Source of the DNA: Flabesymbios commensalis
Taxonomy: Eukaryota; Annelida; Polychaeta; Terebellida; Flabelligeridae
Assembly: GCA_964017125.1 (NCBI GenBank)
Contig: CAXHKU010000892.1
Location: 1-64,000, forward strand
Reading direction: 5' to 3'
Length of the DNA: 64,000 nucleotides
Shown here: positions 51,586 to 64,000 of the stretch, one piece after another
Numbering within the stretch: the stretch's first letter is position 1
Layout of the letters: the number at the start of each line of letters is the position of its first letter
Notes under the pieces: model-generated
What the model was told of the DNA's origin: nothing
Databases searched by the model: none
What the model saw: the letters and a program-made list of their open reading frames with translations, nothing else
Program-made: the position numbers and the translations under genes

Positions 51586-54500
51586 GAACTTGCAGTAATA
51601 GCAGTCGATGTTGCCTGCAAAATTACATGGAAAACGGTTGAGAATTGACGTCTGAATTGACGTCTAAATGAATAACTTTTAAAGTACTTAATCAAACTTC
51701 GCCAAATTAATAGCGAAGTTGCCGTAATACCAGGCGATGGTGCCTGCAAAATTACATGGAAAACGGTTGAGAATTGACGTCTGAATTGACGTCCAAATGA
51801 ATAACTTTTGAAATACCCAATCAAATTTCACACTAATCTCATTAAGAACTTTTGAAGTACTTAATAAAACTTTGTCAAACTTACTGGGAACTTGCCGTAA
51901 TAGTAGTCGATGTTGCCTGCAAAATTACATAGAAAACGGTTGAGAATTGACGTCTGAATTGACGTCCAAATGAATAACTTTTGAAATACTCAATCAAATT
52001 TCACACTAATCTCATTAATAACTTTTGAAGTACTTAATCAAACTTTGTCAAACTTACAGGGAACTTGCCGTAATAGTAGTCGATGTTGCCTGCAAAATTA
52101 CATGGAAAACGGTTGAGAATTGACGTCTGAATTGACGTCCAAATAAATAACTTTTGAAATACTCAAAGAAATTTCACACTAATCTCATCAATAACTTTTG
52201 AAGTACTTAATCAAACTTTGTCAAACTTACAGGGAACTTGCAGTAATAGCAGTCGATGTTGCCTGCAAAATTACATGGAAAACGGTTGAGAATTGACGTC
52301 TGAATTGACGTCTAAATGAATAACTTTTAAAGTACTTTATCAAACTTCGCCAAATGAATAGCGAAGTTGCCGTAATACCAGGCAATGGTGTCTGCAAAAT
52401 CACATGGAAAACGGTTGAGAATTGACGTCTGAATTGACGTCTAAATGAATAACTTTTAAAGTACTTAATCAAACATCGCCAAATTAATAGCGAAGTTGCC
52501 GTAATACCAGGCAATGGTGCCTGCAAAATCACATGGAAAACGGTTGAGAATTGACGTCTGAATTGACGTCTAAATGAATAACTTTTAAAGTACTTAATCG
52601 AACTTTGCCAAATTAATAGCGAAGTTGCCGTAATACCAGGCGATGGTGCCTGCAAAATTACATGGAAAACGGTTGAGAATTGACGTCTGAATTGACGTCC
52701 AAATGAATGACTTTTGAAATACTCAATGAAATTTCACACTAATCTCATTAATGACTTTTGAAGTACTTAATCAAACTTTGTCAAACTTACAGGGAACTTG
52801 CCGTAATAGCAGTCGATGTTGCCTGCGAAATTACATAAAAAACGGTTGAGAATTGACGTCTGAATTGACGTCCAAATGAATAACTTTTGAAATACTCAAT
52901 CAAATTTCACACTAATCTCATTATTAACTTTTGAAGTACTCAATCAAACTTTGTCAAACTTACAGGGAACTTGCCGTAATAGTAGTCGATGTTGCCTGCA
53001 AAATTTCATGGAAAACGGTTGAGAATTGACGTCTGAATTGACGTCCAAATGAATAACTTTTGACATACTCAAAGAAATTTCACACTAATCTCATCAATAA
53101 CTTTTGAAGTACTTAATCAAACTTTGTCAAACTTACAGGGAACTTGCAGTAATAGCAGTCGATGTTGCCTGCAAAATTACATGGAAAACGGTTGAGAATT
53201 GACGTCTGAATTGACGTCTAAATGAATAACTTTTAAAGTACTTAATCAAACTTCGCCAAATTAATAGCGAAGTTGCCGTAATACCAGGCAATGGTGTCTG
53301 CAAAATCACATGAAAAACGGTTGAGAATTGACGTCTGAATTGACGTCTAAATGAATAACTTTTAAAGTACTTAATCAAACATCGCCAAATTAATAGCGAA
53401 GTTGCCGTAATACCAGGCAATGGTGCCTGCAAAATCACATGGAAAACGGTTGAGAATTGACGTCTGAATTGACGTCTAAATGAATAACTTTTAAAGTACT
53501 TAATCAAACTTTGCGAAATTAATAGCGAAGTTGCCGTAATACCAGGCGATGGTGCCGGCAAAATTACATGGAAAACGGTTGAGAATTGACGTCTGAATTG
53601 ACGTCCAAATGAATAACTTTTGAAATACTCAATGAAATTTCACACTAATCTCATTAATGACTTTTGAAGTACTTAATCAAACTTTGTCAAACTTACAGGG
53701 AACTTGCCGTAATAGCAGTCGATGTTGCCTGCGAAATTACATAAAAAACGGTTGAGAGTTGACGTCTGAATTGACGTCCAAATGAATAACTTTTGAAATA
53801 CTCAATCAAATTTCACACTAATCTCATTATTAACTTTTGAAGTACTCAATCAAACTTTGTCAAACTTACAGGGAACTTGCCGTAATAGTAGTCGATGTTG
53901 CCTGCAAAATTTCATGGAAAACGGTTGAGAATTGACGTCTGAATTGACGTCCAAATGAATAACTTTTGAAATACTCAATGAAATTTCACACTAATCTCAT
54001 CAATAACTTTTGAAGTACTTAATCAAACTTTGTCAAACTTACAGGGAACTTGCCGTAATAGCAGTCGATGTTGCCTGCAAAATTACATGGAAAACGGTTG
54101 AGAATTGACGTCTGAATTGACGTCTAAATGAATAACTTTTAAAGTACTTAATCAAACTTCGCCAAATTAATAGCGAAGTTGCCGTAATACCAGGCGATGG
54201 TGCCTGCAAAATTACATGGAAAACGGTTGAGAATTGACGTCTGAATTGACGTCCAAATGAATAACTTTTGAAATACCCAATCAAATTTCACACTAATCTC
54301 ATTAAGAACTTTTGAAGTACTTAATAAAACTTTGTCAAACTTACTGGGAACTTGCCGTAATAGTAGTCGATGTTGCCTGCAAAATTACATAGAAAACGGT
54401 TGAGAATTGACGTCTGAATTGACGTCCAAATGAATAACTTTTGAAATACTCAATAAATTTCACACTAATCTCATTAATAACTTTTGAAGTACTTAATCAA

Positions 54501-57500
54501 ACTTTGTCAAACTTACAGGGAACTTGCCGTAATAGTAGTCGATGTTGCCTGCAAAATTACATGGAAAACGGTTGAGAATTGACGTCTGAATTGACGTCCA
54601 AATGAATAACTTTTGAAATACTCAATGAAATTTCACACTAATCTCATTAATAACTTTTGAAGTACTTAATCAAACTTTGTCAAACTTACAGGGAACTTGC
54701 AGTAATAGCAGTCGATGTTGCCTGCAAAATTACATGGAAAACGGTTGAGAATTGACGTCTGAATTGACGTCTAAATGAATAACTTTTTAAGTACTTAATC
54801 AAACTTCGCCAAATGAATAGCGAAGTTGCCGTAATACCAGGCAATGGTGTCTGCAAAATCACATGGAAAACGGTTGAGAATTGACGTCTGAATTGACGTC
54901 TAAATGAATAACTTTTAAAGTACTTAATCAAACTTCGCCAAATTAATAGCGAAGTTGCCGTAATACCAGGCGATGGTGCCTGCAAAATTACATGGAAAAC
55001 GGTTGAGAATTGACGTCTGAATTGACGTCCAAATGAATAACTTTTGAAATACCCAATCAAATTTCACACTAATCTCATTAAGAACTTTTGAAGTACTTAA
55101 TAAAACTTTGTCAAACTTACTGGGAACTTGCCGTAATAGTAGCCGATGTTGCCTGCAAAATTACATAGAAAACGGTTGAGAATTGACGTCTGAATTGACG
55201 TCCAAATGAATAACTTTTGAAATACTCAATCAAATTTCACACTAATCTCATTAATAACTTTTGAAGTACTTAATCAAACTTTGTCAAACTTACAGGGAAC
55301 TTGCCGTAATAGTAGTCGATGTTGCCTGCAAAATTACATGGAAAACGGTTGAGAATTGACGTCTGAATTGACGTCCAAATGAATAACTTTTGAAATACTC
55401 AAAGAAATTTCACACTAATCTCATCAATAACTTTTGAAGTACTTAATCAAACTTTGTCAAACTTACAGGGAACTTGCAGTAATAGCAGTCGATGTTGCCT
55501 GCAAAATTACATGGAAAACGGTTGAGAATTGACGTCTGAATTGACGTCTAAATGAATAACTTTTAAAGTACTTAATCAAACTTCGCCAAATGAATAGCGA
55601 AGTTGCCGTAATACCAGGCAATGGTGTCTGCAAAATCACATGGAAAACGGTTGAGAATTGACGTCTGAATTGACGTCTAAATGAATAACTTTTAAAGTAC
55701 TTAATCAAACTTCGCCAAATTAATAGCGAAGTTGCCGTAATACCAGGCGATGGTGCCTGCAAAATTACATGGAAAACGGTTGAGAATTGACGTCTGAATT
55801 GACGTCCAAATGAATAACTTTTGAAATACCCAATCAAATTTCACACTAATCTCATTAAGAACTTTTGAAGTACTTAATAAAACTTTGTCAAACTTACTGG
55901 GAACTTGCCGTAATAGTAGTCGATGTTGCCTGCAAAATTACATGGAAAACGGTTGAGAATTGACGTCTGAATTGACGTCCAAATGAATAACTTTTGAAAT
56001 ACTCAAAGAAATTTCACACTAATCTCATCAATAACTTTTGAAGTACTTAATCAAACTTTGTCAAACTTACAGGGAACTTGCAGTAATAGCAGTCGATGTT
56101 GCCTGCAAAATTACATGGAAAACGGTTGAGAATTGACGTCTGAATTGACGTCTAAATGAATAACTTTTAAAGTACTTAATCAAACTTCGCCAAATGAATA
56201 GCGAAGTTGCCGTAATACCAGGCAATGGTGCCTGCAAAATTACATGGAAAACGGTTGAGAATTGACGTCTGAATTGACGTCCAAATGAATAACTTTTGAA
56301 ATACCCAATCAAATTTCACACTAATCTCATTAAGAACTTTTGAAGTACTTAATAAAACTTTGTCAAACTTACTGGGAACTTGCCGTAATAGTAGCCGATG
56401 TTGCCTGCAAAATTACATAGAAAACGGTTGAGAATTGACGTCTGAATTGACGTCCAAATGAATAACTTTTGAAATACTCAATCAAATTTCACACTAATCT
56501 CATTAATAACTTTTGAAGTACTTAATCAAACTTTGTCAAACTTACAGGGAACTTGCCGTAATAGTAGTCGATGTTGCCTGCAAAATTACATGGAAAACGG
56601 TTGAGAATTGACGTCTGAATTGACGTCCAAATGAATAACTTTTGAAATACTCAAAGAAATTTCACACTAATCTCATCAATAACTTTTGAAGTACTTAATC
56701 AAACTTTGTCAAACTTACAGGGAACTTGCAGTAATAGCAGTCGATGTTGCCTGCAAAATTACATGGAAAACGGTTGAGAATTGACGTCTGAATTGACGTC
56801 TAAATGAATAACTTTTAAAGTACTTAATCAAACTTCGCCAAATGAATAGCGAAGTTGCCGTAATACCAGGCAATGGTGTCTGCAAAATCACATGGAAAAC
56901 GGTTGAGAATTGACGTCTGAATTGACGTCTAAATGAATAACTTTTAAAGTACTTAATCAAACTTCGCCAAATTAATAGCGAAGTTGCCGTAATACCAGGC
57001 GATGGTGCCTGCAAAATTACATGGAAAACGGTTGAGAATTGACGTCTGAATTGACGTCCAAATGAATAACTTTTGAAATACCCAATCAAATTTCACACTA
57101 ATCTCATTAAGAACTTTTGAAGTACTTAATAAAACTTTGTCAAACTTACTGGGAACTTGCCGTAATAGTAGTCGATGTTGCCTGCAAAATTACATAGAAA
57201 ACGGTTGAGAATTGACGTCTGAATTGACGTCCAAATGAATAACTTTTGAAATACTCAATCAAATTTCACACTAATCTCATTAATAACTTTTGAAGTACTT
57301 AATCAAACTTTGTCAAACTTACAGGGAACTTGCCGTAATAGTAGTCGATGTTGCCTGCAAAATTACATGGAAAACGGTTGAGAATTGACGTCTGAATTGA
57401 CGTCCAAATGAATAACTTTTGAAATACTCAAAGAAATTTCACACTAATCTCATCAATAACTTTTGAAGTACTTAATCAAACTTTGTCAAACTTACAGGGA

Positions 57501-60500
57501 ACTTGCAGTAATAGCAGTCGATGTTGCCTGCAAAATTACATGGAAAACGGTTGAGAATTGACGTCTGAATTGACGTCTAAATGAATAACTTTTAAAGTAC
57601 TTTATCAAACTTCGCCAAATGAATAGCGAAGTTGCCGTAATACCAGGCAATGGTGTCTGCAAAATCACATGGAAAACGGTTGAGAATTGACGTCTGAATT
57701 GACGTCTAAATGAATAACTTTTAAAGTACTTAATCAAACATCGCCAAATTAATAGCGAAGTTGCCGTAATACCAGGCAATGGTGCTTGCAAAATCACATG
57801 GAAAACGGTTGAGAATTGACGTCTGAATTGACGTCTAAATGAATAACTTTTAAAGTACTTAATCAAACTTCGCCAAATGAATAGCGAAGTTGCCGTAATA
57901 CCAGGCAATGGTGTCTGCAAAATCACATGGAAAACGGTTGAGAATTGACGTCTGAATTGACGTCTAAATGACTAACTTTTAAAGTACTTAATCAAACTTC
58001 GCCAAATTAATAGCGAAGTTGCCGTAATACCAGGCGATGGTGCCTGCAAAATTACATGGAAAACGGTTGAGAATTGACGTCTGAATTGACGTCCAAATGA
58101 ATAACTTTTGAAATACCCAATCAAATTTCACACTAATCTCATTAAGAACTTTTGAAGTACTTAATAAAACTTTGTCAAACTTACTGGGAACTTGCCGTAA
58201 TAGTAGTCAATGTTGCCTGCAAAATTACATAGAAAACGGTTGAGAATTGACGTCTGAATTGACGTCCAAATGAATAACTTTTGAAATACTCAATCAAATT
58301 TCACACTAATCTCATTAATAACTTTTGAAGTACTTAATCAAACTTTGTCAAACTTACAGGGAACTTGCAGTAATAGCAGTCGATGTTGCCTGCAAAATTA
58401 CATGGAAAACGGTTGAGAATTGACGTCTGAATTGACGTCTAAATGAATAACTTTTAAAGTACTTAATCAAACTTCGCCAAATGAATAGCGAAGTTGCCGT
58501 AATACCAGGCAATGGTGTCTGCAAAATCACATGGAAAACGGTTGAGAATTGACGTCTGAATTGACGTCTAAATGAATAACTTTTGAAATACCCAATCAAA
58601 TTTCACACTAATCTCATTAAGAACTTTTGAAGTACTTAATAAAACTTTGTCAAACTTACTGGGAACTTGCCGTAATAGTAGTCGATGTTGCCTGCAAAAT
58701 TACATAGAAAACGGTTGAGAATTGACGTCTGAATTGACGTCCAAATGAATAACTTTTGAAATACTCAATCAAATTTCACACTAATCTCATTAATAACTTC
58801 TGAAGTACTTAATCAAACTTTGTCAAACTTACAGGGAACTTGCCGTAATAGTAGTCGATGTTGCCTGCAAAATTACATGGAAAACGGTTGAGAATTGACG
58901 TCTGAATTGACGTCCAAATGAATAACTTTTGAAATACTCAAAGAAATTTCACACTAATCTCATCAATAACTTTTGAAGTACTTAATCAAACTTTGTCAAA
59001 CTTACAGGGAACTTGCAGTAATAGCAGTCGATGTTGCCTGCAAAATTACATGGAAAACGGTTGAGAATTGACGTCTGAATTGACGTCTAAATGAATAACT
59101 TTTAAAGTACTTTATCAAACTTCGCCAAATGAATAGCGAAGTTGCCGTAATACCAGGCAATGGTGTCTGCAAAATCACATGGAAAACGGTTGAGAATTGA
59201 CGTCTGAATTGACGTCTAAATGAATAACTTTTAAAGTACTCAATCAAACATCGCCAAATTAATAGAGAAGTTGCCGTAATACCAGGCAATGGTGCCTGCA
59301 AAATCACATGGAAAACGGTTGAGAATTGACGTCTGAATTGACGTCCAAATGAATAACTTTTGAAATACTCAATGAAATTTCACACTAATCTCATTAATGA
59401 CTTTTGAAGTACTTATTCAAACTTTGTCAAACTTACAGGGAACTTGCCGTAATAGCAGTCGATGTTGCCTGCGAAATTACATAAAAAACGGTTGAGAATT
59501 GACGTCTGAATTGACGTCCAAATGAATAACTTTTGAAATACTCAATCAAATTTCACACTAATCTCATTATTAACTTTTGAAGTACTCAATCAAACTTTGT
59601 CAAACTTACAGGGAACTTGCCGTAATAGTAGTCGATGTTGCCTGCGAAATTTCATGGAAAACGGTTGAGAATTGACGTCTGAATTGACGTCCAAATGAAT
59701 AACTTTTGACATGCTCAAAGAAATTTCACACTAATCTCATCAATAACTTTTGAAGTACTTAATCAAACTTTGTCAAACTTACAGGGAACTTGCAGTAATA
59801 GCAGTCGATGTTGCCTGCAAAATTACATGGAAAACGGTTGAGAATTGACGTCTGAATTGACGTCTAAATGAATAACTTTTAAAGTACTTAATCAAACTTC
59901 GCCAAATTAATAGCGAAGTTGCCGTAATACCAGGCAATGGTGTCTGCAAAATCACATGGAAAACGGTTGAGAATTGACGTCTGAATTGACGTCTAAATGA
60001 ATAACTTTTAAAGTACTTAATCAAACATCGCCAAATTAATAGCGAAGTTGCCGTAATACCAGGCAATGGTGCCTGCAAAATCACATGGAAAACGGTTGAG
60101 AATTGACGTCTGAATTGACGTCTAAATGAATAACTTTTAAAGTACTTAATCAAACTTTGCCAAATTAATAGCGAAGTTGCCGTAATACCAGGCGATGGTG
60201 CCTGCAAAATTACATGGAAAACGGTTGAGAATTGACGTCTGAATTGACGTCCAAATGAATAACTTTTGAAATACTCAATGAAATTTCACACTAATCTCAT
60301 TAATGACTTTTGAAGTACTTAATCAAACTTTGTCAAACTTACAGGGAACTTGCCGTAATAGCAGTCGATGTTGCCTGCGAAATTACATAAAAAACGGTTG
60401 AGAGTTGACGTCTGAATTGACGTCCAAATGAATAACTTTTGAAATACTCAATCAAATTTCACACTAATCTCATTATTAACTTTTGAAGTACTCAATCAAA

Positions 60501-63500
60501 CTTTGTCAAACTTACAGGGAACTTGCCGTAATAGTAGTCGATGTTGCCTGCAAAATTTCATGGAAAACGGTTGAGAATTGACGTCTGAATTGACGTCCAA
60601 ATGAATAACTTTTGAAATACTCAATGAAATTTCACACTAATCTCATTAATAACTTTTGAAGTACTTAATCAAACTTTGTCAAACTTACAGGGAACTTGCC
60701 GTAATAGCAGTCGATGTTGCCTGCAAAATTACATGGAAAACGGTTGAGAATTGACGTCTGAATTGACGTCTAAATGAATAACTTTTAAAGTACTTAATCA
60801 AACTTCGCCAAATTAATAGCGAAGTTGCCGTAATACCAGGCAATGGTGTCTGCAAAATCACATGGAAAACGGTTGAGAATTGACGTCTGAATTGACGTCT
60901 AAATTAATAACTTTTAAAGTACTTAATCAAACATAGCCAAATTGATAGCGAAGTTTCCGTAATACCAGGCGATGGTGCCTGCAAAATTACATGGAAAACG
61001 GTTGAGAATTGACGTCTGAATTGACGTCCAAATGAATAACTTTTGAAATACCCAATCGAATTTCACACTAATCTCATTAAGAACTTTTGAAGTACTTAAT
61101 AAAACTTTGTCAAACTTACTGGGAACTTGCCGTAATAGTAGTCGATGTTGCCTGCAAAATTACATAGAAAACGGTTGAGAATTGACGTCTGAATTGACGT
61201 CCAAATGAATAACTTTTGAAATACTCAATCAAATTTCACACTAATCTCATTAATAACTTTTGAAGTACTTAATCAAACTTTGTCAAACTTACAGGGAACT
61301 TGCCGTAATAGTAGTCGATGTTGCCTGCAAAATTACATGGAAAACGGTTGAGAATTGACGTCTGAATTGACGTCCAAATGAATAACTTTTGAAATACTCA
61401 AAGAAATTTCACACTAATCTCATCAATAACTTTTGAAGTACTTAATCAAACTTTGTCAAACTTACAGGGAACTTGCAGTAAAAGCAGTCGATGTTGCCTG
61501 CAAAATTACATGGAAAACGGTTGAGAATTGACGTCTGAATTGACGTCTAAATGAATAACTTTTAAAGTACTTAATCAAACGTCGCCAAATTAATAGCGAA
61601 GTTGCCGTAATACCAGGCAATGGTGTCTGCAAAATCACATGGAAAACGGTTGAGAATTGACGTCTGAATTGACGTCTAAATGAATAACTTTTAAAGTACT
61701 TAATCAAACATCGCCAAATTAATAGCGAAGTTGCCGTAATACCAGGCAATGGTGCCTGCAAAATCACATGGAAAACGGTTGAGAATTGACGTCTGAATTG
61801 ACGTCTAAATGAATAACTTTTAAAGTACTTAATCAAACTTTGCCAAATTAATAGCGAAGTTGCCGTAATACCAGGCGATGGTGCCTGCAAAATTACATGG
61901 AAAACGGTTGAGAATTGACGTCTGAATTGACGTCCAAATGAATAACTTTTGAAATACTCAATGAAATTTCACACTAATCTCATTAATAACTTTTGAAGTA
62001 CTTAATCAAACTTTGTCAAACTTACAGGAAACTTGCCGTAATAGAAGTCGATGTTGCCTGCAAAATTACATAGAAAACGGTTGAGATTTGACGTCTGAAT
62101 TGACGTCCAAATGAATAACTTTTGAAATACTCAATGAAATTTCACACTAATCTCATCAATAACTTTTGAAGTACTTAATCAAACTTTGTCAAACTTACAG
62201 GGAACTTGCAGTAATAGCAGTCGATGTTGCCTGCAAAATTACATGGAAAACGGTTGAGAATTGACGTCTGAATTGACGTCTAAATGAATAACTTTTAAAG
62301 TACTTAATCAAACTTCGCCAAATTAATAGCGAAGTTGCCGTAATACCAGGCAATGGTGTCTGCAAAATCACATGGAAAACGGTTGAGAATTGACGTCTGA
62401 ATTGACGTCTAAATGAATAACTTTTAAAGTACTTAATCAAACATCGCCAAATTAATAGCGAAGTTGCCGTAATACCAGGCAATGGTGCCTGCAAAATCAC
62501 ATGGAAAACGGTTGAGAATTGACGTCTGAATTGACGTCTAAATGAATAACTTTTAAAGTACTTAATCAAACTTTGCCAAATTAATAGCGAAGTTGCCGTA
62601 ATACCAGGCGATGGTGCCTGCAAAATTACATGGAAAACGGTTGAGAATTGACGTCTGAATTGACGTCCAAATGAATAACTTTTGAAATACTCAATGAAAT
62701 TTCACACTAATCTTATTAATAACTTTTGAAGTACTTAATCAAACTTTGTCAAACTTACAGGGAACTTGCCGTAATAGAAGTCGATGTTGCCTGCAAAATT
62801 ACATAGAAAACGGTTGAGATTTGACGTCTGAATTGACGTCCAAATGAATAACTTTTGAAATACTCAATCGAATGTCACACTAATCTCATTGATAACTTTT
62901 GAAGTACTTAATCAAACTTTGTCAAACTTACAGGGAACTTGCCGTAATAGTAGTCGATGTTGCCTGCAAAATTACATGGAAAACGGTTGAGAATTGACGT
63001 CTGAATTGACGTCCAAATGAATAACTTTTGAAATACTCAATGAAATTTCACACTAATCTCATTAATAAATTTGGAGTACTTAATCAAACTTTGTCAAACT
63101 TACAGGGAACTTGCAGTAATAGCAATCGATGTTGCCTGCAAAAATACATGGAAAACGGTTGAGAATTGACGTCTGAATTGACGTCTAAATGAATAACTTT
63201 TAAAGTACTTAATCAAACTTCGCCAAATTGATAGCGAAGTTGCCGTAATACCAGGCAATGGTGTCTGCAAAATCACATGGAAAACGGTTGAGAATTGACG
63301 TCTGAATTGACGTCTAAATGAATAACTTTTAAAGTACTTAATCAAACATCGCCAAATTAATAGCGAAGTTGCCGTAATACCAGGCGATGGTGCCTGCAAA
63401 ATTACATGTAAAACGGTTGAGAATTGACGTCTGAATTGACGTCCAAATGAATAACTTTTGAAATACCCAATCAAATTTCACACTAATCTCATTAATAACT

Positions 63501-63884
63501 TTTGAAGTACTTAATCAAACTTTGTCAAACTTACAGGGAACTTGCCGTAATAGCAGTCGATGTTGCCTGCAAAATTACATGGAAAACGGTTGAGAATTGA
63601 CGTCTGAATTGACGTCCAAATGAATAACTTTTGAAATACTCAATCAAATTTCACACTAATCTCATTAATAACTTTTGAAGTACTTAATCAAACTTTGTCA
63701 AACTTACAGGGAACTTGCCGTAATAGTAGGCAATGTTGCCTGCAAAATTACATAGAAAACGGTTGAGAATTGACGTCTGAATTGACGTCCAAATGAATAA
63801 CTTTTGAAATACTCAATCAAATTTTCACACTAATCTCATTAATAACTTTTGAAGTACTTAATCAAACTTTGTCAAACTTACAGG
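51586..63884 (+). repeat. Irregular S-run/L-run blocks (16 blocks, 604-906 bp)
   Basis: Sixteen consecutive blocks each have one to four S followed by two or three L. Starts and compositions: 51586 S1L3, 52234 S3L3, 53140 S3L3, 54046 S1L3, 54693 S2L3, 55470 S2L2, 56074 S1L3, 56722 S2L3, 57499 S4L2, 58361 S1L3, 59009 S2L3, 59786 S3L3, 60692 S2L3, 61469 S3L2, 62202 S3L3 (last is L'), 63107 S2L3. Sizes are 129m + 173n with at most 1 bp deviation, except that the last block ends with a 174-bp L. Variants at matching places show that the blocks are close relatives. Confidence 0.9.
63728..63741 (+). other. Hairpin restored in an X-type core
   Basis: The X-type core at 63711 reads 'gtaggcaatgttgcctgc' instead of 'gtagtcgatgttgcctgc'. 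Two changes recreate a perfect 5-bp inverted repeat (aggca-atgt-tgcct) like that of Y cores. It may be gene conversion from a Y core or chance. Confidence 0.6.
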
Positions 63885-64000
63885 GAACTTGCCGTAATAG
63901 TAGTCGATGTTGCCTGCAAAATTACATGGAAAACGGTTGATAATTGACGTCTGAATTGACGTCCAAATGAATAACTTTTGAAATACTCAATGAAATTTCA
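63885..64000 (+). repeat. Partial monomer at the right edge
   Basis: A complete 85-bp X-type core and the start of an L-type first tail module ('gaaatactcaatgaaatttca') are cut off by the window end, so the array continues to the right. Confidence 0.9.

Larger units (their letters stand above)
1..64000. repeat. Tandem satellite array filling the window
   Basis: Every part of the window is a copy of one satellite family. Using the anchor 'gaa(c/g)ttg' I placed 423 complete monomers between 5 and 63884: 172 short (129 bp), 232 long (173 bp, including 22 of 172 bp) and 19 truncated (83 bp). The lengths plus individually noted 1-2 bp indels add up to the distance walked, so no foreign insertion is hidden in it. 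All monomers lie in the same orientation. There are no genes, RNA genes or mobile elements. Long tandem arrays with nested higher-order repeats are typical of centromeric or pericentromeric heterochromatin in eukaryotes, but location and species are inference; I do not recognise this satellite by name. Both edges fall inside a monomer, so the array continues on each side. Confidence 0.98.

Noticed and set aside
775-63474. More than 70 minus-strand open frames of 81-167 residues as protein-coding genes
   Set aside because: All are the same 43-residue repeat read from S monomers. Their ends fall at L monomers, lengths differ in steps of 43, and there is no start context, unique domain or independent conservation. 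They are by-products of 129 being divisible by three.
1-64000. CRISPR array
   Set aside because: Repeats are spaced regularly, but there are no unique spacers: the DNA between any two anchors is itself repeat, and the units are 83-173 bp.
1-64000. CENP-B box
   Set aside because: No match to the box was seen on either strand; the nearest pieces ('ttcgccaaattaatagcg' and 'acggttgag') lack the required CGGG.
1-64000. Transposon, LTR element or other mobile insertion
   Set aside because: Monomer lengths account for every base from 5 to 63884, leaving no room for an insertion, and no coding domain or terminal repeat was seen.
1-64000. Telomere or subtelomere repeat
   Set aside because: No short telomere-like tandem motif such as TTAGGG, TTAGG or TTTAGGG was seen.

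Overview
The whole 64,000-base window is one uninterrupted block of eukaryotic tandem satellite DNA. I found no protein-coding gene, RNA gene, transposon, CRISPR array or other unique sequence. It begins and ends inside a monomer, so the array continues past both edges. The organism cannot be named from this sequence. The size, the higher-order repeat (HOR) structure and the AT-rich composition (about 36% GC in a typical short monomer) point to centromeric, pericentromeric or other heterochromatin of a eukaryote in a long-read assembly.

I walked the array monomer by monomer, using the conserved 'gaa(c/g)ttg(c)' as anchor. There are 423 complete monomers from 5 to 63884: 172 short (S, 129 bp), 232 long (L, 173 bp; 22 of these are a 172-bp variant called L') and 19 truncated (T, 83 bp). 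Their lengths, with the few 1-2 bp indels, sum to the distance walked. The units are modular: S is an 85-bp core plus one 44-bp AT-rich tail module, L is the core plus two 44-bp modules, and T is S minus 46 bp of core. Cores come in two flavours. The X core follows an L tail. The Y core follows an S or T tail and carries a small hairpin. Apart from T, almost every core carries two GACGTC palindromes 12 bp apart.

Layout: 1-7988, three copies of a 2,460-bp 16-mer HOR with one extra 604-bp S-S-L-L block; 7989-11090, irregular transition; 11091-15044, a 1,031/1,032-bp 7-mer HOR containing T; 15045-18397, 1,161-bp and 1,031-bp relatives; 18398-20071, three copies of a 558-bp T-S-L-L tetramer; 20072-29496, a mosaic of these; 29497-37480, a 1,381-bp 9-mer HOR, two copies in tandem and a third set in a 2,891-bp super-repeat; 37481-43347, a repeat with 3,233-bp spacing; 43348-51585, a 3,496-bp 23-mer followed by two 2,371-bp 16-mers; 51586-63884, blocks of one to four S followed by two or three L, varying in size; 63885-64000, a partial monomer.

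There are no genes to work together. What the window records is a history of unequal exchange in units of whole monomers: block sizes are sums of 129, 173 (or 172) and 83 with only 1-2 bp exceptions, and rare shared variants tie distant blocks together. Many open frames occur on the minus strand, but they are a by-product of 129 being 3 x 43 and are not annotated as genes.
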